Source of the DNA: JABDIY01 sp963803875
GTDB lineage: Bacteria; Actinomycetota; Acidimicrobiia; Acidimicrobiales; SZUA-35
DNA length: 64,000 nucleotides
NCBI GenBank assembly: GCA_963803875.1
Contig: CAWDOA010000016.1
Location: forward strand, 558,001-622,000
Direction: 5' to 3'
The notes under the pieces are model-generated. The model was given only the letters and a program-made list of their open reading frames with translations, did no database searches and was not told the DNA's origin. The position numbers and the translations under genes were made by a program. Shown in pieces: positions 15,851 through 25,556 of the stretch. Positions within the stretch are counted from its first letter, which is position 1. Every line of letters begins with the position of its first letter.

Positions 15851-17950
15851 TTGTCTGACCATCCCGAGCTGGCCGCTGAACAGGCGTTTCTCGACCATGC
15901 CCTTCATCGTTTGGAGGAGACAAAGCAGGAAGCGATTCAGCTCCAGACCATGGTCGAGGTGGGCAAGGGAGGCACCAGCCAGGCCCGCTGGGAGCGGGAA
16001 GTTATCCATGAGAACATCGCAACTCGCCTGAGCGGCCTGGAACTGGGGCAACGTTCGTTGTGTTTTGGCAGGATCGACCAGGACCAGGATGCGGGCGGCG
16101 ACACGTTCCACATCGGACGAATCGCGGTTGCCGATACCGACAACGAGCCGCTGATTGTCGACTGGCGAGCCCCCGTAGCCGAGCCCTTCTACCGAGCGAC
16201 GGGCTCTGATCCACTCGGTCTGGTTCGGCGCCGCCACTTCGTCAGCAGAGCCGACAGACTGATCGGCCTCGAGGACGAGTTCTTCGGTGACGCCCGAGGG
16301 TCCGAGGTCGTGGAGGTCAACGGTCGTGAGCTACGTGGCGAAGGCGCACTCGTTGCCGCCCTCAAGACCTCCCGCACCGGTCGGTTGGGCGACATTGTCG
16401 GAACGATCCAGGGCGAGCAGGACGAAATCCTCCGAGCCCCGCTCCCGGGCGTTCTCGTGGTCCAAGGGGGTCCCGGCACCGGCAAGACTGTTGTTGCACT
16501 GCACCGAGCGGCGTACCTGCTGTACACGCACCGGTTCCCACTCGACGGGCAGGGTCTCCTGGTTGTTGGGCCCAACCGGCTGTTCCTCGGCTACATAGAA
16601 CAGGTCCTGCCCTCGCTTGGTGAGGCCGGCGTGCATATGCGGGTGTTGGCCGATCTCATCGGTGGTGCCGTCCGGGTGCGAGGTAGCGATCCGATCGGAG
16701 CTGCCCGGATCAAGGGCGATCTTCGGATGGTGAATCTCCTGCAAAAGGCCGTGAAGGATCGCCAAAGGCCGCTGCGGGAAGGCCTCCGAGTGGGCTACGG
16801 CTCTCGCGTTCTGCGGATGTCGGCGGAACAAAGTGCCCACATCGTGGAACAAGCACAGGCGAGGCCCGGTCTCCACAACCCCACCCGCCGGTTCGTGGAA
16901 GGCAGGGTGTTCGAAACACTGGTCGAGAATCATCCCGATGAGCTGAACGTCAAAGAAGTCGCGGAGACCCTGCGCCGCGACCACACGATTCGTGAAGCAC
17001 TCGATTGGATGTGGCCCACGCTCACGCCGGCTGAACTGCTTCACGACCTGTTTGGATCGAGGGCCCTGCTTCGTTCGGCGGGTAGCCGGCTCGACGTTTC
17101 CGAGCGCGATTGTCTTTTCCGGCCTCGTGAGGAAGTACACCGTCTGGTGTACCGAATCTGGACCGCCGACGACGTGCCCGTTCTGGATGAAGCGAGAGAG
17201 ATCCTCGGCCCGATCGGCAAACACAGAGACGAAGACGAACTCCGCACCTACGGACACATCGTCGTCGACGAGGCGCAGGACCTCTCGCCGATGCAGCTTC
17301 GGATGCTCACCCGCCGATCCCTCACCGGTTCGATGACCATCGTCGGGGACATCGCCCAGAGCACCGGAGCGTGGGCACATCACAGCTGGGACGAACTGCT
17401 GGAGCATCTGCCCGATCGGAAACCGGGGCAGAGTCGTGAACTCACCGTGGGCTATCGGATCCCGGGCCCTTTGATGGAGGTGGCGGCGCGGATCCTGCCG
17501 TTGGCGGCACCGGAACTGAAGCCACCAGTGTCGGTTCGGGACGACGGCGACCCGCCAACGTTGCTGAGCGTCAACTCCGCAACTGAGTTGCTTGCGGGCG
17601 TTGTCGAAGCTGTACAGACCGAACTGAAGCTTGCAGAGGCCGGCAACGCTGCGGTGATCGTTCCGCTTTCATTGGCCGATGACGTGCAGCAGGCCCTGGA
17701 AGAGGCTGGCCTCGAAGCGGGCCGAGCACCGCGGGACAACCTCGACAGCCGGGTGACGATCGTCCCGGTCGGACTAGTGAAAGGCCTCGAAGTAGACGCG
17801 TCGATCATCGTCGACCCGGCCCGAATCGTGTCCGACAACCCTCAGGGTTACCGCAGCCTCTACGTGGCGCTCACCCGCTCGACCCAGCGCCTGACGATCA
17901 TCGGTAGACCAGAAGGACAGGACGACCTCGCTACCCGTCTGGGCTACTAA
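15851..17950 (+). CDS. HelD/HelR-like UvrD-family ATPase (RNA polymerase recycling)
   Basis: A 699-residue superfamily 1 ATPase. The N-terminal coiled-coil arm (about 1-60) is followed by RIAVADTDNEPLIVDWRAPVAEPFY (in two pieces), characteristic of HelD. Walker A is VVQGGPGTGKTVVALHRAAY (about 203-222), Walker B VVDEAQDLSPMQ, and the C-terminal helicase motif YVALTRSTQRLTIIG. HelD proteins release stalled RNA polymerase, and some actinobacterial members (HelR) confer rifamycin tolerance by displacing the drug. The TTG start is set by AGGAG 7 nt upstream. A perfect palindrome upstream suggests regulated expression. Confidence 0.85.
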   Translation: MSDHPELAAEQAFLDHALHRLEETKQEAIQLQTMVEVGKGGTSQARWEREVIHENIATRLSGLELGQRSLCFGRIDQDQDAGGDTFHIGRIAVADTDNEPLIVDWRAPVAEPFYRATGSDPLGLVRRRHFVSRADRLIGLEDEFFGDARGSEVVEVNGRELRGEGALVAALKTSRTGRLGDIVGTIQGEQDEILRAPLPGVLVVQGGPGTGKTVVALHRAAYLLYTHRFPLDGQGLLVVGPNRLFLGYIEQVLPSLGEAGVHMRVLADLIGGAVRVRGSDPIGAARIKGDLRMVNLLQKAVKDRQRPLREGLRVGYGSRVLRMSAEQSAHIVEQAQARPGLHNPTRRFVEGRVFETLVENHPDELNVKEVAETLRRDHTIREALDWMWPTLTPAELLHDLFGSRALLRSAGSRLDVSERDCLFRPREEVHRLVYRIWTADDVPVLDEAREILGPIGKHRDEDELRTYGHIVVDEAQDLSPMQLRMLTRRSLTGSMTIVGDIAQSTGAWAHHSWDELLEHLPDRKPGQSRELTVGYRIPGPLMEVAARILPLAAPELKPPVSVRDDGDPPTLLSVNSATELLAGVVEAVQTELKLAEAGNAAVIVPLSLADDVQQALEEAGLEAGRAPRDNLDSRVTIVPVGLVKGLEVDASIIVDPARIVSDNPQGYRSLYVALTRSTQRLTIIGRPEGQDDLATRLGY

Positions 17951-17965
17951 GCCGCCACCTCCGGC

Positions 17966-18457
17966 TCAACCCAGCTCGCGGCGGGCTTCTTCGAGAAGTC
18001 GAAGCCGTTCGCGAAGTTCGTGCAGATCGGTCTGGATGGATGGCAAGGCCGACGATCGCTCGTAGACCCCGGCCGCCAACTCCTCGATGCTGTTGACCAG
18101 ACTCTCGGTGGTGTCGAGCGCTTGACTCTTCGCGCTCTTCGGCAGTAGTGCCGCCTGCACCAGTTCCTGTTCGATCATGATCGCCTGTCGGCCAAGCGCG
18201 TCGGCTTCGGTCGGGCTGTGAACGGAGCGGGCCAGCCGGATCGCCTTGACCAAGCGCCGATGCTGTACGGCCTCCCGTTTCGGAGAGCCGGACCAGTTCA
18301 GCGGGGCGGCACTCTTCTGGCCCGGCATGAGTTCGCGTTGGCCCTGATAGTGCCTCTTGACCTTCCTGGCGCCAAAGGCGGTTGCGCTGATGATCGCGAG
18401 CACCATCAGCAGAAGCGTCACCAGGATGATCAGCGCAACGACCAGTAGTGGGCTCAC
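17966..18457 (-). CDS. hypothetical protein with N-terminal membrane anchor
   Basis: A 163-residue protein. One hydrophobic segment (about residues 4-28, LLVVALIILVTLLLMVLAII) is followed by a basic stretch and helical, probably coiled-coil C-terminal regions rich in Glu, Leu and Arg. I do not recognise a family. It starts with GTG; TATCGT is present 9 nt upstream. Monocistronic, convergent with helD 15 bp away. Likely a membrane-tethered cytoplasmic helical protein; no function can be assigned. Confidence 0.6.
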   Translation of the reverse strand: MSPLLVVALIILVTLLLMVLAIISATAFGARKVKRHYQGQRELMPGQKSAAPLNWSGSPKREAVQHRRLVKAIRLARSVHSPTEADALGRQAIMIEQELVQAALLPKSAKSQALDTTESLVNSIEELAAGVYERSSALPSIQTDLHELRERLRLLEEARRELG

Positions 18458-18481
18458 AGGACTATGACGATAGTGCCGCGT

Positions 18482-19204
18482 TCAAGAGTCGGTCAGACGA
18501 GCCGATCGTTCGGCGCGTTCTTTGATTCCGAGCAGCATCTCCCGACTCATCACGAAGCCGATTGGCTCAATCAGCACCGGTGAGAAGAAGAGGCGGTCCA
18601 TGAGCGAGGTGCCGTGGATGGTCTTGCCTCGTTCGATCAAACGACAGTGCCCGTTCGGTTCGGGCCGCACGTGAAAGGCCCAGATGTTCTCGGTTTCTGG
18701 TTGTGACGCATCCGTGGGTGAGCCACGGAGGACGAGTGATTCGCCGGGCTCGACTATTGCTAGGTGAAGGGGCGGTGATGTTGGGTGGAGTCGAATCTCA
18801 TCACCCACGGCGGGCGTTTGGTACTCGGGCAGGATTTCGTCGGCGTTGGTGATCTGACATCCGAGTATGTTCTCCAGCAGCTCGAACGAGTAGAAGCCTC
18901 CTCGCCCCTGACCCAACTGGGCGATCCATGGCCAAACCTGTTCGGGCGGGGCTGCGATCGAGATGACATGGGTGTAGTCCCACGCAGGGTTCGGAATCAG
19001 GTCCTCGCCGGGGAGCCGAGGATCGGGTTCGCCGGGCCGAGCCCCCCAGCGGCGGCGCCAGTCGCGTTTCCACGGAGCGAGAACATGCCATACAACCTGC
19101 AGGAACGCCGAGATGGTCCGGCCCATTGATCGCTGGCACTTCCGGTCGTGACGGACCGGATTCGTTGAAACTGTTCGGCTGTTCGATCCGTCCCGGGCCA
19201 CCAT
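18482..19204 (-). CDS. SRPBCC (START-like) domain protein
   Basis: Up to 240 residues. HVISIAAPPEQVWPWIAQLGQGRGGFYSFELLENILG (about 78-114, cited as the helix-grip core) is typical of SRPBCC proteins that bind a small hydrophobic ligand. WGARPGEPDPRLPGEDL precedes it, as in actinobacterial homologues. The start is uncertain: ATG 19204 has a GAGAAT hexamer 6 nt upstream, while the ATG at 19126 (MGRTISAFLQ) gives a protein closer to usual length. Ligand unknown; no operon partner. Confidence 0.65.
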   Translation of the reverse strand: MVARDGSNSRTVSTNPVRHDRKCQRSMGRTISAFLQVVWHVLAPWKRDWRRRWGARPGEPDPRLPGEDLIPNPAWDYTHVISIAAPPEQVWPWIAQLGQGRGGFYSFELLENILGCQITNADEILPEYQTPAVGDEIRLHPTSPPLHLAIVEPGESLVLRGSPTDASQPETENIWAFHVRPEPNGHCRLIERGKTIHGTSLMDRLFFSPVLIEPIGFVMSREMLLGIKERAERSARLTDS

Positions 19205-19277
19205 GGGTTGATTCTCTGATCGCCATGGGTCGGTGCCCAGAGTCGTAGGTCATCGGCCAGGGCCGACGGCCGGGGAG

Positions 19278-20207
19278 TCAGGTTCCGGCCAGTTTCGCCA
19301 CCACGGGTGCGAAGCTTTCGATGCTCTCGGCCCCGAGGGTGATGTAGCTGAAGCCGTAGGTTTCTCGCCGTTCGATCAGCGTTTCGGCAATCTGGTCGAC
19401 ATTGCCAACGACTGCGAGGGGAGAGGCGAGCGCCTGGTCCTTGTCCATCCCGAGCCCCGGACCGAGAGCTTCGGCAGTGCCGTCCCGGTCGTCGGTGATC
19501 ATGGTCATGAAGACCCTGATCTGCAGCTCGATCTCATCGAACCGATCCCCGGCGCCTTCTCTCACCCAGCTGACCTTCTCGGCGTAACGTTCAGCGGTGG
19601 CGTCGGCCACGGTCGTTTCGTCGATTGCACCGGACTTGAGGTTGGGGTTGACACCCACGATGTCGGCATGTTCGCCAGCCAGCTTCAGCATGCGAGGTCC
19701 GCCGCCGCCGACCAGGATCGGAACTGGATCTTGAACCGGTTTGGGCTGAAGGTCCAGGTCGGTCACCTCGTAGTGCGTGCCCGAGTGGCTGAACGAGCCC
19801 TCACCGAACAAACCCTTGATGATCTCGATCGACTCGATCATCCGATCGATGCGCACCCCCGGACGGTCGTAGTCGATCCCGGCGGCGTCGTAGTCGGTCT
19901 TCATCCAGCCGGCACCGATCCCGAGCTCGAGTCGCCCTTCAGAGAGGATGTCGAGCGTTGCCATCTCGCTGGCGAAGGTCACCGGATGCCGATAGTCGTT
20001 GCACCACACCAGTGCACCCACCCGCAGGGTGGTGGTGGCATCCGCAGCCGCCATCAGGGCTGGCGTTGGAGCGAGCTGTCCGTCGAAGTGGTCGGGCAAG
20101 CTCAATGATGCATAGCCCAGATCCTCGATCTTCTTGACCTGCTCGACCCACTCGACCCTGGTTTTGGCCGACTTGGCCTGGATTCCGAAGCGAAATGGTT
20201 TGAGCAT
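19278..20207 (-). CDS. LLM class F420-dependent oxidoreductase (TIGR03621-like)
   Basis: A 309-residue TIM-barrel protein of the luciferase-like monooxygenase superfamily. FRFGIQAKSAKTRVEWVEQV at the N-terminus, LSLPDHFDGQLAPTPALMAA and DILSEGRLELGIGAGWMKTDY (in two pieces) place it in the F420-linked group common in mycobacteria and other actinobacteria. The substrate is unknown. The ATG at 20207 is supported by TAGGCT 6 nt upstream. Single gene, divergent from an MFS transporter. Confidence 0.8.
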   Translation of the reverse strand: MLKPFRFGIQAKSAKTRVEWVEQVKKIEDLGYASLSLPDHFDGQLAPTPALMAAADATTTLRVGALVWCNDYRHPVTFASEMATLDILSEGRLELGIGAGWMKTDYDAAGIDYDRPGVRIDRMIESIEIIKGLFGEGSFSHSGTHYEVTDLDLQPKPVQDPVPILVGGGGPRMLKLAGEHADIVGVNPNLKSGAIDETTVADATAERYAEKVSWVREGAGDRFDEIELQIRVFMTMITDDRDGTAEALGPGLGMDKDQALASPLAVVGNVDQIAETLIERRETYGFSYITLGAESIESFAPVVAKLAGT

Positions 20208-20213
20208 GGACGC

Positions 20214-20219
20214 AGCCTA
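20214..20219 (-). promoter_or_regulatory. -10 hexamer TAGGCT, leaderless start at 20207
   Basis: Minus-strand TAGGCT 6 nt from the ATG. The divergent intergenic region also holds a 10-bp palindrome ATTGCGCAAT at 20333-20342. Confidence 0.55.
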
Positions 20220-20381
20220 CGTGCCGTGAAATTGTGTACCCCACCCACCTCAGGGCGCTTCTCGAGTGTCGTGTCCACTCAAAACGTGCGTTGGATACGC
20301 AATCTCGGCGGACGTAGGAAGGGCCGGGGTTGATTGCGCAATTCGGGCGAAAGTGTCACACCGACCGGCAACAATGGGGCC

Positions 20382-21545
20382 ATGCATCGGCTGGCCTACG
20401 CATACCAATTCCTCCTCATCGCCAGCATCGGTGGTGTCTTCATCTTCCTGTCCGATATTCGCGAGGCCTACGGGTTGCCCGATTGGGGGATCGGGCTGGT
20501 CGCTTCGATGGGTTTCCTCACCACCCTTCCCGCAACGTTCATCGTGTCGCCCCTGGCCGACCGTGGCTACAGCGGGCTACTCATCATCGGTTCCACCATT
20601 CTCACCGTCATCGGCAACCTCATGTTCGGGTTCGGCGACACCCTGTGGCATTTCGTTGTGTCGCGTGGACTCCTGGGCGCTGCCATTGCAATGGGCGGTC
20701 TCGCTGTGAAGAAGGCCGTGATCGGAAGCGACGTCAAGGGCGCCGGGAAGAAACTGGGTGCCCTGCTCAGTGCGTCGGTTGCGGGGTTCATCCTCGGTCC
20801 GCCGTTGGCATCGCAGTTGGAGCGGTTCGGGTTTGCAACCGTCTTCATCGTGTTTGCGGTGGCAACGGTGATCGTCACCATTCCGCTGGTGGGTTGGGCG
20901 TGGACCTCCCCGGTCGCAACCTCACATATGACCCTGTCGTCGGTCACCCGGCTCATCGAACGGCCTGGCCTTCGAGGCGCCATTCTGGGGTACACGTTGC
21001 TTTTTGGCGGCGTGGGCATCTTCGATTCGGTGATCGACATCTACCTCGAAGATCTCGGCGCCTCCAATACTCAGGTAGGGCTTCTCCTGCTCATCATCGG
21101 GATTCCGTTGGTGGTGCTGCCCAGCCCGGCGGGCTCGTTCGTGGAGAAAGCGAATGCCCGGAAGATCTTCCCGATCGCCATCACAGCCGCCGCATTTTCC
21201 ATTGCGGGCTATGGCCTGTTCCCCAGCCTGATCGGCTTCACCATCGCCGGCGTGATCCACTCGTCGGTCGAGTCGTTTTCCTTCCCGGCCTCTCAAGTCA
21301 TCACGGTGCGCGAAACCGGCGCGGCGCAGGCAGCAGCTGGCCAGGCCCTGCTGGAAGCAGCCGGAGCGGTTATCGCCGGAGCTACTGCACTCCTGGGTCC
21401 GGTGATCTACGAGCTCTACGGCCCGAGGGTGCTCTTCCCCGGGTATGGAACGCTCATCCTGGTTGGTGTCATCTTCGTCCGACGACTGCTGGCGCGGTCC
21501 GATGAGATGATTGAAATGGCCCCCGCCGACCCCGTCGTCGTCTGA
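20382..21545 (+). CDS. MFS transporter
   Basis: A 387-residue major facilitator protein with about 12 hydrophobic helices. The loop 2-3 segment (SPLADRGYSGLLIIGS) is a variant of the MFS motif A. Similarity is to drug/metabolite proton antiporters, but no substrate can be inferred. The frame is open from 20334, but the ATG at 20382 (MHRLAYAYQF) directly precedes helix 1 and has AACAAT 6 nt upstream. The next gene begins 4 bp after its stop, so the SNF2 helicase gene is probably in the same transcript. Confidence 0.8.
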   Translation: MHRLAYAYQFLLIASIGGVFIFLSDIREAYGLPDWGIGLVASMGFLTTLPATFIVSPLADRGYSGLLIIGSTILTVIGNLMFGFGDTLWHFVVSRGLLGAAIAMGGLAVKKAVIGSDVKGAGKKLGALLSASVAGFILGPPLASQLERFGFATVFIVFAVATVIVTIPLVGWAWTSPVATSHMTLSSVTRLIERPGLRGAILGYTLLFGGVGIFDSVIDIYLEDLGASNTQVGLLLLIIGIPLVVLPSPAGSFVEKANARKIFPIAITAAAFSIAGYGLFPSLIGFTIAGVIHSSVESFSFPASQVITVRETGAAQAAAGQALLEAAGAVIAGATALLGPVIYELYGPRVLFPGYGTLILVGVIFVRRLLARSDEMIEMAPADPVVV

Positions 21546-21549
21546 TCCG

Positions 21550-24399
21550 GTGGAGTTCGAACCACACCTGTGGGCCACGTTTCTGCCCCACGACCGTCCT
21601 CGCCGATCACGGCTGGCGGTGTGGGATCCCGAGACAATCGACGGTCTGTTCGATCAGAGTCTCGAACCGATCGAAGTGGCCCTCGGCGACGGACAGCTGC
21701 ACACGGTCGGAGCCCAGATCCTCGAAATGCCCGAAGCAATCGAGTTTCTGACCGCGTTGCCTCGGTCGGCTGAGGTTCACCAATCGTTCCACGGTCTGGC
21801 CATGGCTGTCCGACTTGCTCTCGATCTCATCGCCCGAGGTCAGCTGCTGCCGTGGATCACCACCGACGGCTGGGACACCTGGCGTGTCGGCCCCATCCAC
21901 CCGGCCGACTCGCGGTACATGGATCGGATCGTTGATGCGCTTCCGGCGTCTGCTCACTGCGAAGCCGTTCCTCGGGAGCTTCACGACGGAGCCCGAATCG
22001 CCAGCTCCTCAGCCGTTGTGGGCCAGCTGCTCGACGCTGTGGCCGATGCGCTGGTGCGAACCCCGGCTGCAGCGCTGGTGTCGGGCAACCCCGCCTTCGC
22101 CGACGGGGAGGGTATGCGGGTGCCACATCTCCGACCCTGGCTCACCGAACTGGTTCAACCCTTCGCGGCCGGCAGCCGGCTGCTGGTAACCGTGGTGCCT
22201 CCCGCCCAAGACGATGACGAGGATGGCGATGATGATGCAGATGCGAATAACCCCCAAGCTGCGTGGCTGCTCGACCTTTCGCTTCGAAGCTCCACCGATC
22301 CGTCGATCATCGTGGCAGCTGAAGAACTGTGGCGCTCACCCGGCGACGTCATCGCGGTGCTCGGTTCCGAAGCCGAGAGCGAGTTCCTCATCGGGCTTCG
22401 GCAGGCGTCGCTCATCTGCCCGATTCTGAATCGTGCGATGGAAGAGGTCGCTCCCAGCAGCGTGGTGCTCCTTGCCGACGACGTTCCCGAGTTCCTCGAT
22501 GTCGTTGACGATCTCCAGAACTCCGGGATCGAAGTGCGGTTTTCGGGCCAGATCGACACGGCCAAGATCGAACAACGCCCCCGCGTCTCGGCAGCAGCAC
22601 CCCCCGGTGACTTGCCACCGGTGCTCGGCCTCCAGTCACTCCTCGACGTGGAATGGGAGGTCGTGCTCAACGGGGTCACCCTCACTCGAGCCGAACTCGA
22701 TTCCCTCGCCAATGCGAAACGGCCGGTGGTCAAGCTTCGGGGCCAATGGGTTGTGCTCGATGAGTTGCAGCGACGCCGGCTTGCCGCTCCACCGCCGACC
22801 CCCTCCATGGTCGAGATCCTTGCCGCCGCAGCCACCGGGGACTCCGAGACCGACGACTCGCTGCTGTTCGAAGAAGAGGGAATCGCCTCGTTCACACTCG
22901 AGGGTCTCGTTGCCGAAGCGGCCGCCGACTTCAAGGCCCTCAGTGACCCTCAGCCTGTCGAGGAACCGGAGGGCCTTGCGGCGACGCTGCGCCACTACCA
23001 GAAGGTCGGTCTCGGCTGGCTCCAGGCCATCGTTCGGCTCGGCACTGGGGGAGTCTTGGCCGACGACATGGGACTGGGCAAGACCATCCAGGTGCTTGCG
23101 CTTCATGCCGAGGTCGACGGCCCGACGCTCGTGGTCTGCCCCACGTCGCTCATCACCAACTGGGAACGAGAGGCAGCCCAATTCGTGCCCGACGCCAACG
23201 TGGTTCGCTACCACGGATCCAACCGCCAGCTCCCCGATCACCTCGAACCGAACACCATCGTGCTCACCACCTACGGCGTCGTCCGATCCGACGGCGAGGC
23301 ACTGGGCGAGCGCGTGTGGAACTTGGTGGTGGCCGACGAAGCCCAGGCTTTCAAGAACCCCAAGAGTCGCACCGCCAAGGCAATGGCAGTCCTGGGCGGT
23401 CGGGTGCGGGTGGCGCTCACCGGAACGCCGGTGGAGAACAAGTTGTTGGAGCTGTGGAGCATTACTTCATGGGTCATGCCGGGCTACCTCGGCACCATCA
23501 GTGAGTTCCGGCGCATGTACTCAACCCCGATCGAACGGGACGTCGACGAGAAGGCTCGCCTCCGTCTGAAACATCGCATGGCGCCCCTGCTGTTGCGACG
23601 CCGCAAGACCGACCCCGGCATCGCCCCCGAGCTGCCCGACAAGCTCGAGCGAGACGTGGTGGTACCGCTTTCCAAGGAACAGGTCACTCTGTACAAGGCG
23701 GTCGCCGACCAGGCGCTCGAAGACCTCCGATCCGCCAGCGACGAGATCTCCCGTCAGGGCATGGTGCTGAAGATGCTCACTGCTCTCAAGCAGATCACCA
23801 ACCATCCCGCCAACTACCTGGGCGAAACCGAACCGCTTGCCAACCGATCCGGCAAGCTCGACGCCCTGGTCGAACTGTTGGGCGGTGCGTCGGATTCGGG
23901 TGAGAGCACACTGGTCTTCACCCAGTACGTCCGCATGGGAAATCTCATCGGCGACTATTGCGGTTCGCAAGGGTTCACAACCGGCTTCCTCCACGGTGGC
24001 TGCTCGGTCAACGAACGCAAGAAGCTCGTCGAACGATTCCAGTCCGGCGAATTGCCGGTCCTGATCCTGTCGTTGAAGGCCGGCGGCACCGGACTGAACC
24101 TCACCGCCGCCAGCCACGTGATCCACTACGACCGGTGGTGGAACCCCGCAGTTGAGGATCAGGCCACCGATCGTGCCTACCGGATCGGACAGGACAAGAC
24201 CGTGAACGTGCACCGCTTGGTCACCGCCGGAACTGTGGAAGACCGGATCGCAGTGATGCTGCACCAGAAACGGGAATTGGCAGAAAGCGTGCTGGCCGGG
24301 GGAGAGGGTTGGATCGGGCAACTCTCGAACGACGAGCTCGCTGACCTCATCGAACTCGACGAGGCTGCCAGCGACGACGCCGCGGACGGGGCCGGCTGA
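21550..24399 (+). CDS. SNF2-family DEAD/DEAH-type helicase
   Basis: About 949 residues. An N-terminal SNF2_N-associated bacterial region (about 1-440) includes an acidic patch (DDDEDGDDDADAN near residue 220). It precedes the ATPase: ADDMGLGKTIQVLALHAE (Walker A), VVADEAQAFKNP (Walker B, DEAQ type), LTGTPVENKLLELWSI, and the C-terminal motif VI region YRIGQDKTVNVHRLV. These ATPases translocate on double-stranded DNA; the bacterial group is tied to RNA polymerase or DNA repair but poorly understood. GTG at 21550 is preferred; an ATG at 21511 would overlap the MFS gene. It overlaps the SWIM gene by one base. Confidence 0.85.
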   Translation: MEFEPHLWATFLPHDRPRRSRLAVWDPETIDGLFDQSLEPIEVALGDGQLHTVGAQILEMPEAIEFLTALPRSAEVHQSFHGLAMAVRLALDLIARGQLLPWITTDGWDTWRVGPIHPADSRYMDRIVDALPASAHCEAVPRELHDGARIASSSAVVGQLLDAVADALVRTPAAALVSGNPAFADGEGMRVPHLRPWLTELVQPFAAGSRLLVTVVPPAQDDDEDGDDDADANNPQAAWLLDLSLRSSTDPSIIVAAEELWRSPGDVIAVLGSEAESEFLIGLRQASLICPILNRAMEEVAPSSVVLLADDVPEFLDVVDDLQNSGIEVRFSGQIDTAKIEQRPRVSAAAPPGDLPPVLGLQSLLDVEWEVVLNGVTLTRAELDSLANAKRPVVKLRGQWVVLDELQRRRLAAPPPTPSMVEILAAAATGDSETDDSLLFEEEGIASFTLEGLVAEAAADFKALSDPQPVEEPEGLAATLRHYQKVGLGWLQAIVRLGTGGVLADDMGLGKTIQVLALHAEVDGPTLVVCPTSLITNWEREAAQFVPDANVVRYHGSNRQLPDHLEPNTIVLTTYGVVRSDGEALGERVWNLVVADEAQAFKNPKSRTAKAMAVLGGRVRVALTGTPVENKLLELWSITSWVMPGYLGTISEFRRMYSTPIERDVDEKARLRLKHRMAPLLLRRRKTDPGIAPELPDKLERDVVVPLSKEQVTLYKAVADQALEDLRSASDEISRQGMVLKMLTALKQITNHPANYLGETEPLANRSGKLDALVELLGGASDSGESTLVFTQYVRMGNLIGDYCGSQGFTTGFLHGGCSVNERKKLVERFQSGELPVLILSLKAGGTGLNLTAASHVIHYDRWWNPAVEDQATDRAYRIGQDKTVNVHRLVTAGTVEDRIAVMLHQKRELAESVLAGGEGWIGQLSNDELADLIELDEAASDDAADGAG

Positions 24400-25547
24400 T
24401 GGCCCGGAAGTTCGGTTCCTCGTGGTGGGGTAAGGCCTGGCTCAGAAGCCTCGAAACTTCTCAGTTTGCCGATGCCGGCCGGCTGTCCCGGGGCCGAACC
24501 TACGCCCGCCAGGATCGGGTACAGGACGTCATCGTGTCACCCGGTTCGGTGTCGGCCATCGTGTGGGGGACCGAGAACTACCGGACCTCGCTTGGGGTCA
24601 AGATCCTCACCGATGATCAGTGGGAGACCCTGATCGAACTGATTGTCTCCAAGGCTCGCTATTCGGCCGAACTCCTGTCGGGGGCGATGCCTCACGGGCT
24701 GGCGCTGCACGCGGAGGAAGCCGGCGCTCCTCTGCTGCCGATCGCGGGGGACCTGCGGCCCAACTGCTCGTGCCCCGACTGGGGTGATCCTTGCAAACAC
24801 GCCGCCGCCCTGTGCTACTCCACGTGTGATCTGATCGACGACGACCCGTTTGTTCTGTTTTTCGTGCGGGGCCGCGACCGGGCCACGATCGTCGATGAGG
24901 TTCGCCGCCGCAGGTCGCTGCTGGCCGGTCGTGATCTCGATGCCGATCGCGTGGCGGTTGACGACACGGTTGATCCGGCTGCTGAGTTCAGTCGGACGGC
25001 TCGGGCACTGCCCGACGGCCGCCCTCTACCGGCCACCACCGGTGCGGTCAATCCGCTGCGGGCGCCAGCCCCTGCCGATTCCGGGCTCGACAACCGCGAG
25101 CTGGAGCGGCTCGCCACCGATGCTGCAGAACGGGCCCTCTCCTTGCTGGCTGGCGACGGTGGCACCGGGCTCGGCGGTGGGGTCGAGGCTGATCTGATGC
25201 GGCGGGCTTCATCGAGACGCACCAGGGGTCTGACCCTCCGCAGGCTGGAACGTTGCTTCGACGGAAGCGAGGCTGAGCTCGTGGCCGGGTCGATCGCCTG
25301 GGAAGTTGGCGGCGATCCAGGAGTGGCGATCGCAACAGCCCGGTGGCCCGCCACCGCTGAACAACTGCGGCCGGCCCGAGATGTTCTCGGCCCCAAGTCC
25401 CGCAAGAGCGCCAACGCCGTTCACGCCGGGACCGTGCAGCTACGGCTCGGCGAAGATGGTTTGTGGTGGCGATTCGAGGTGGACGATGAGCTTGGCTGGG
25501 TGCTGTCGGCTGGGCCCTTCGAGCGAGCCGACGAAGCCGTCAAGTAG
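24399..25547 (+). CDS. SWIM zinc finger protein, partner of the SNF2 helicase
   Basis: A 382-residue protein. The N-terminal segment SSWWGKAWLRSLE with the following YARQDRV is typical of the bacterial SWIM family, and the zinc motif is NCSCPDWGDPCKHAAALCY at about 125-143 (CxCxnCxH). The C-terminal part is Arg-rich and helical, likely nucleic-acid binding. The start codon overlaps the SNF2 stop (TGATG), a conserved gene pair in many bacteria, implying one complex. Its precise function is unknown. Confidence 0.8.
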   Translation: MARKFGSSWWGKAWLRSLETSQFADAGRLSRGRTYARQDRVQDVIVSPGSVSAIVWGTENYRTSLGVKILTDDQWETLIELIVSKARYSAELLSGAMPHGLALHAEEAGAPLLPIAGDLRPNCSCPDWGDPCKHAAALCYSTCDLIDDDPFVLFFVRGRDRATIVDEVRRRRSLLAGRDLDADRVAVDDTVDPAAEFSRTARALPDGRPLPATTGAVNPLRAPAPADSGLDNRELERLATDAAERALSLLAGDGGTGLGGGVEADLMRRASSRRTRGLTLRRLERCFDGSEAELVAGSIAWEVGGDPGVAIATARWPATAEQLRPARDVLGPKSRKSANAVHAGTVQLRLGEDGLWWRFEVDDELGWVLSAGPFERADEAVK

Positions 25548-25550
25548 GTT
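25545..25550 (+). promoter_or_regulatory. -10 hexamer TAGGTT, leaderless start at 25557
   Basis: TAGGTT ends 6 nt before the ATG; its first three bases are the stop codon of the SWIM gene. Confidence 0.55.
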
Positions 25551-25556
25551 CCGAGG

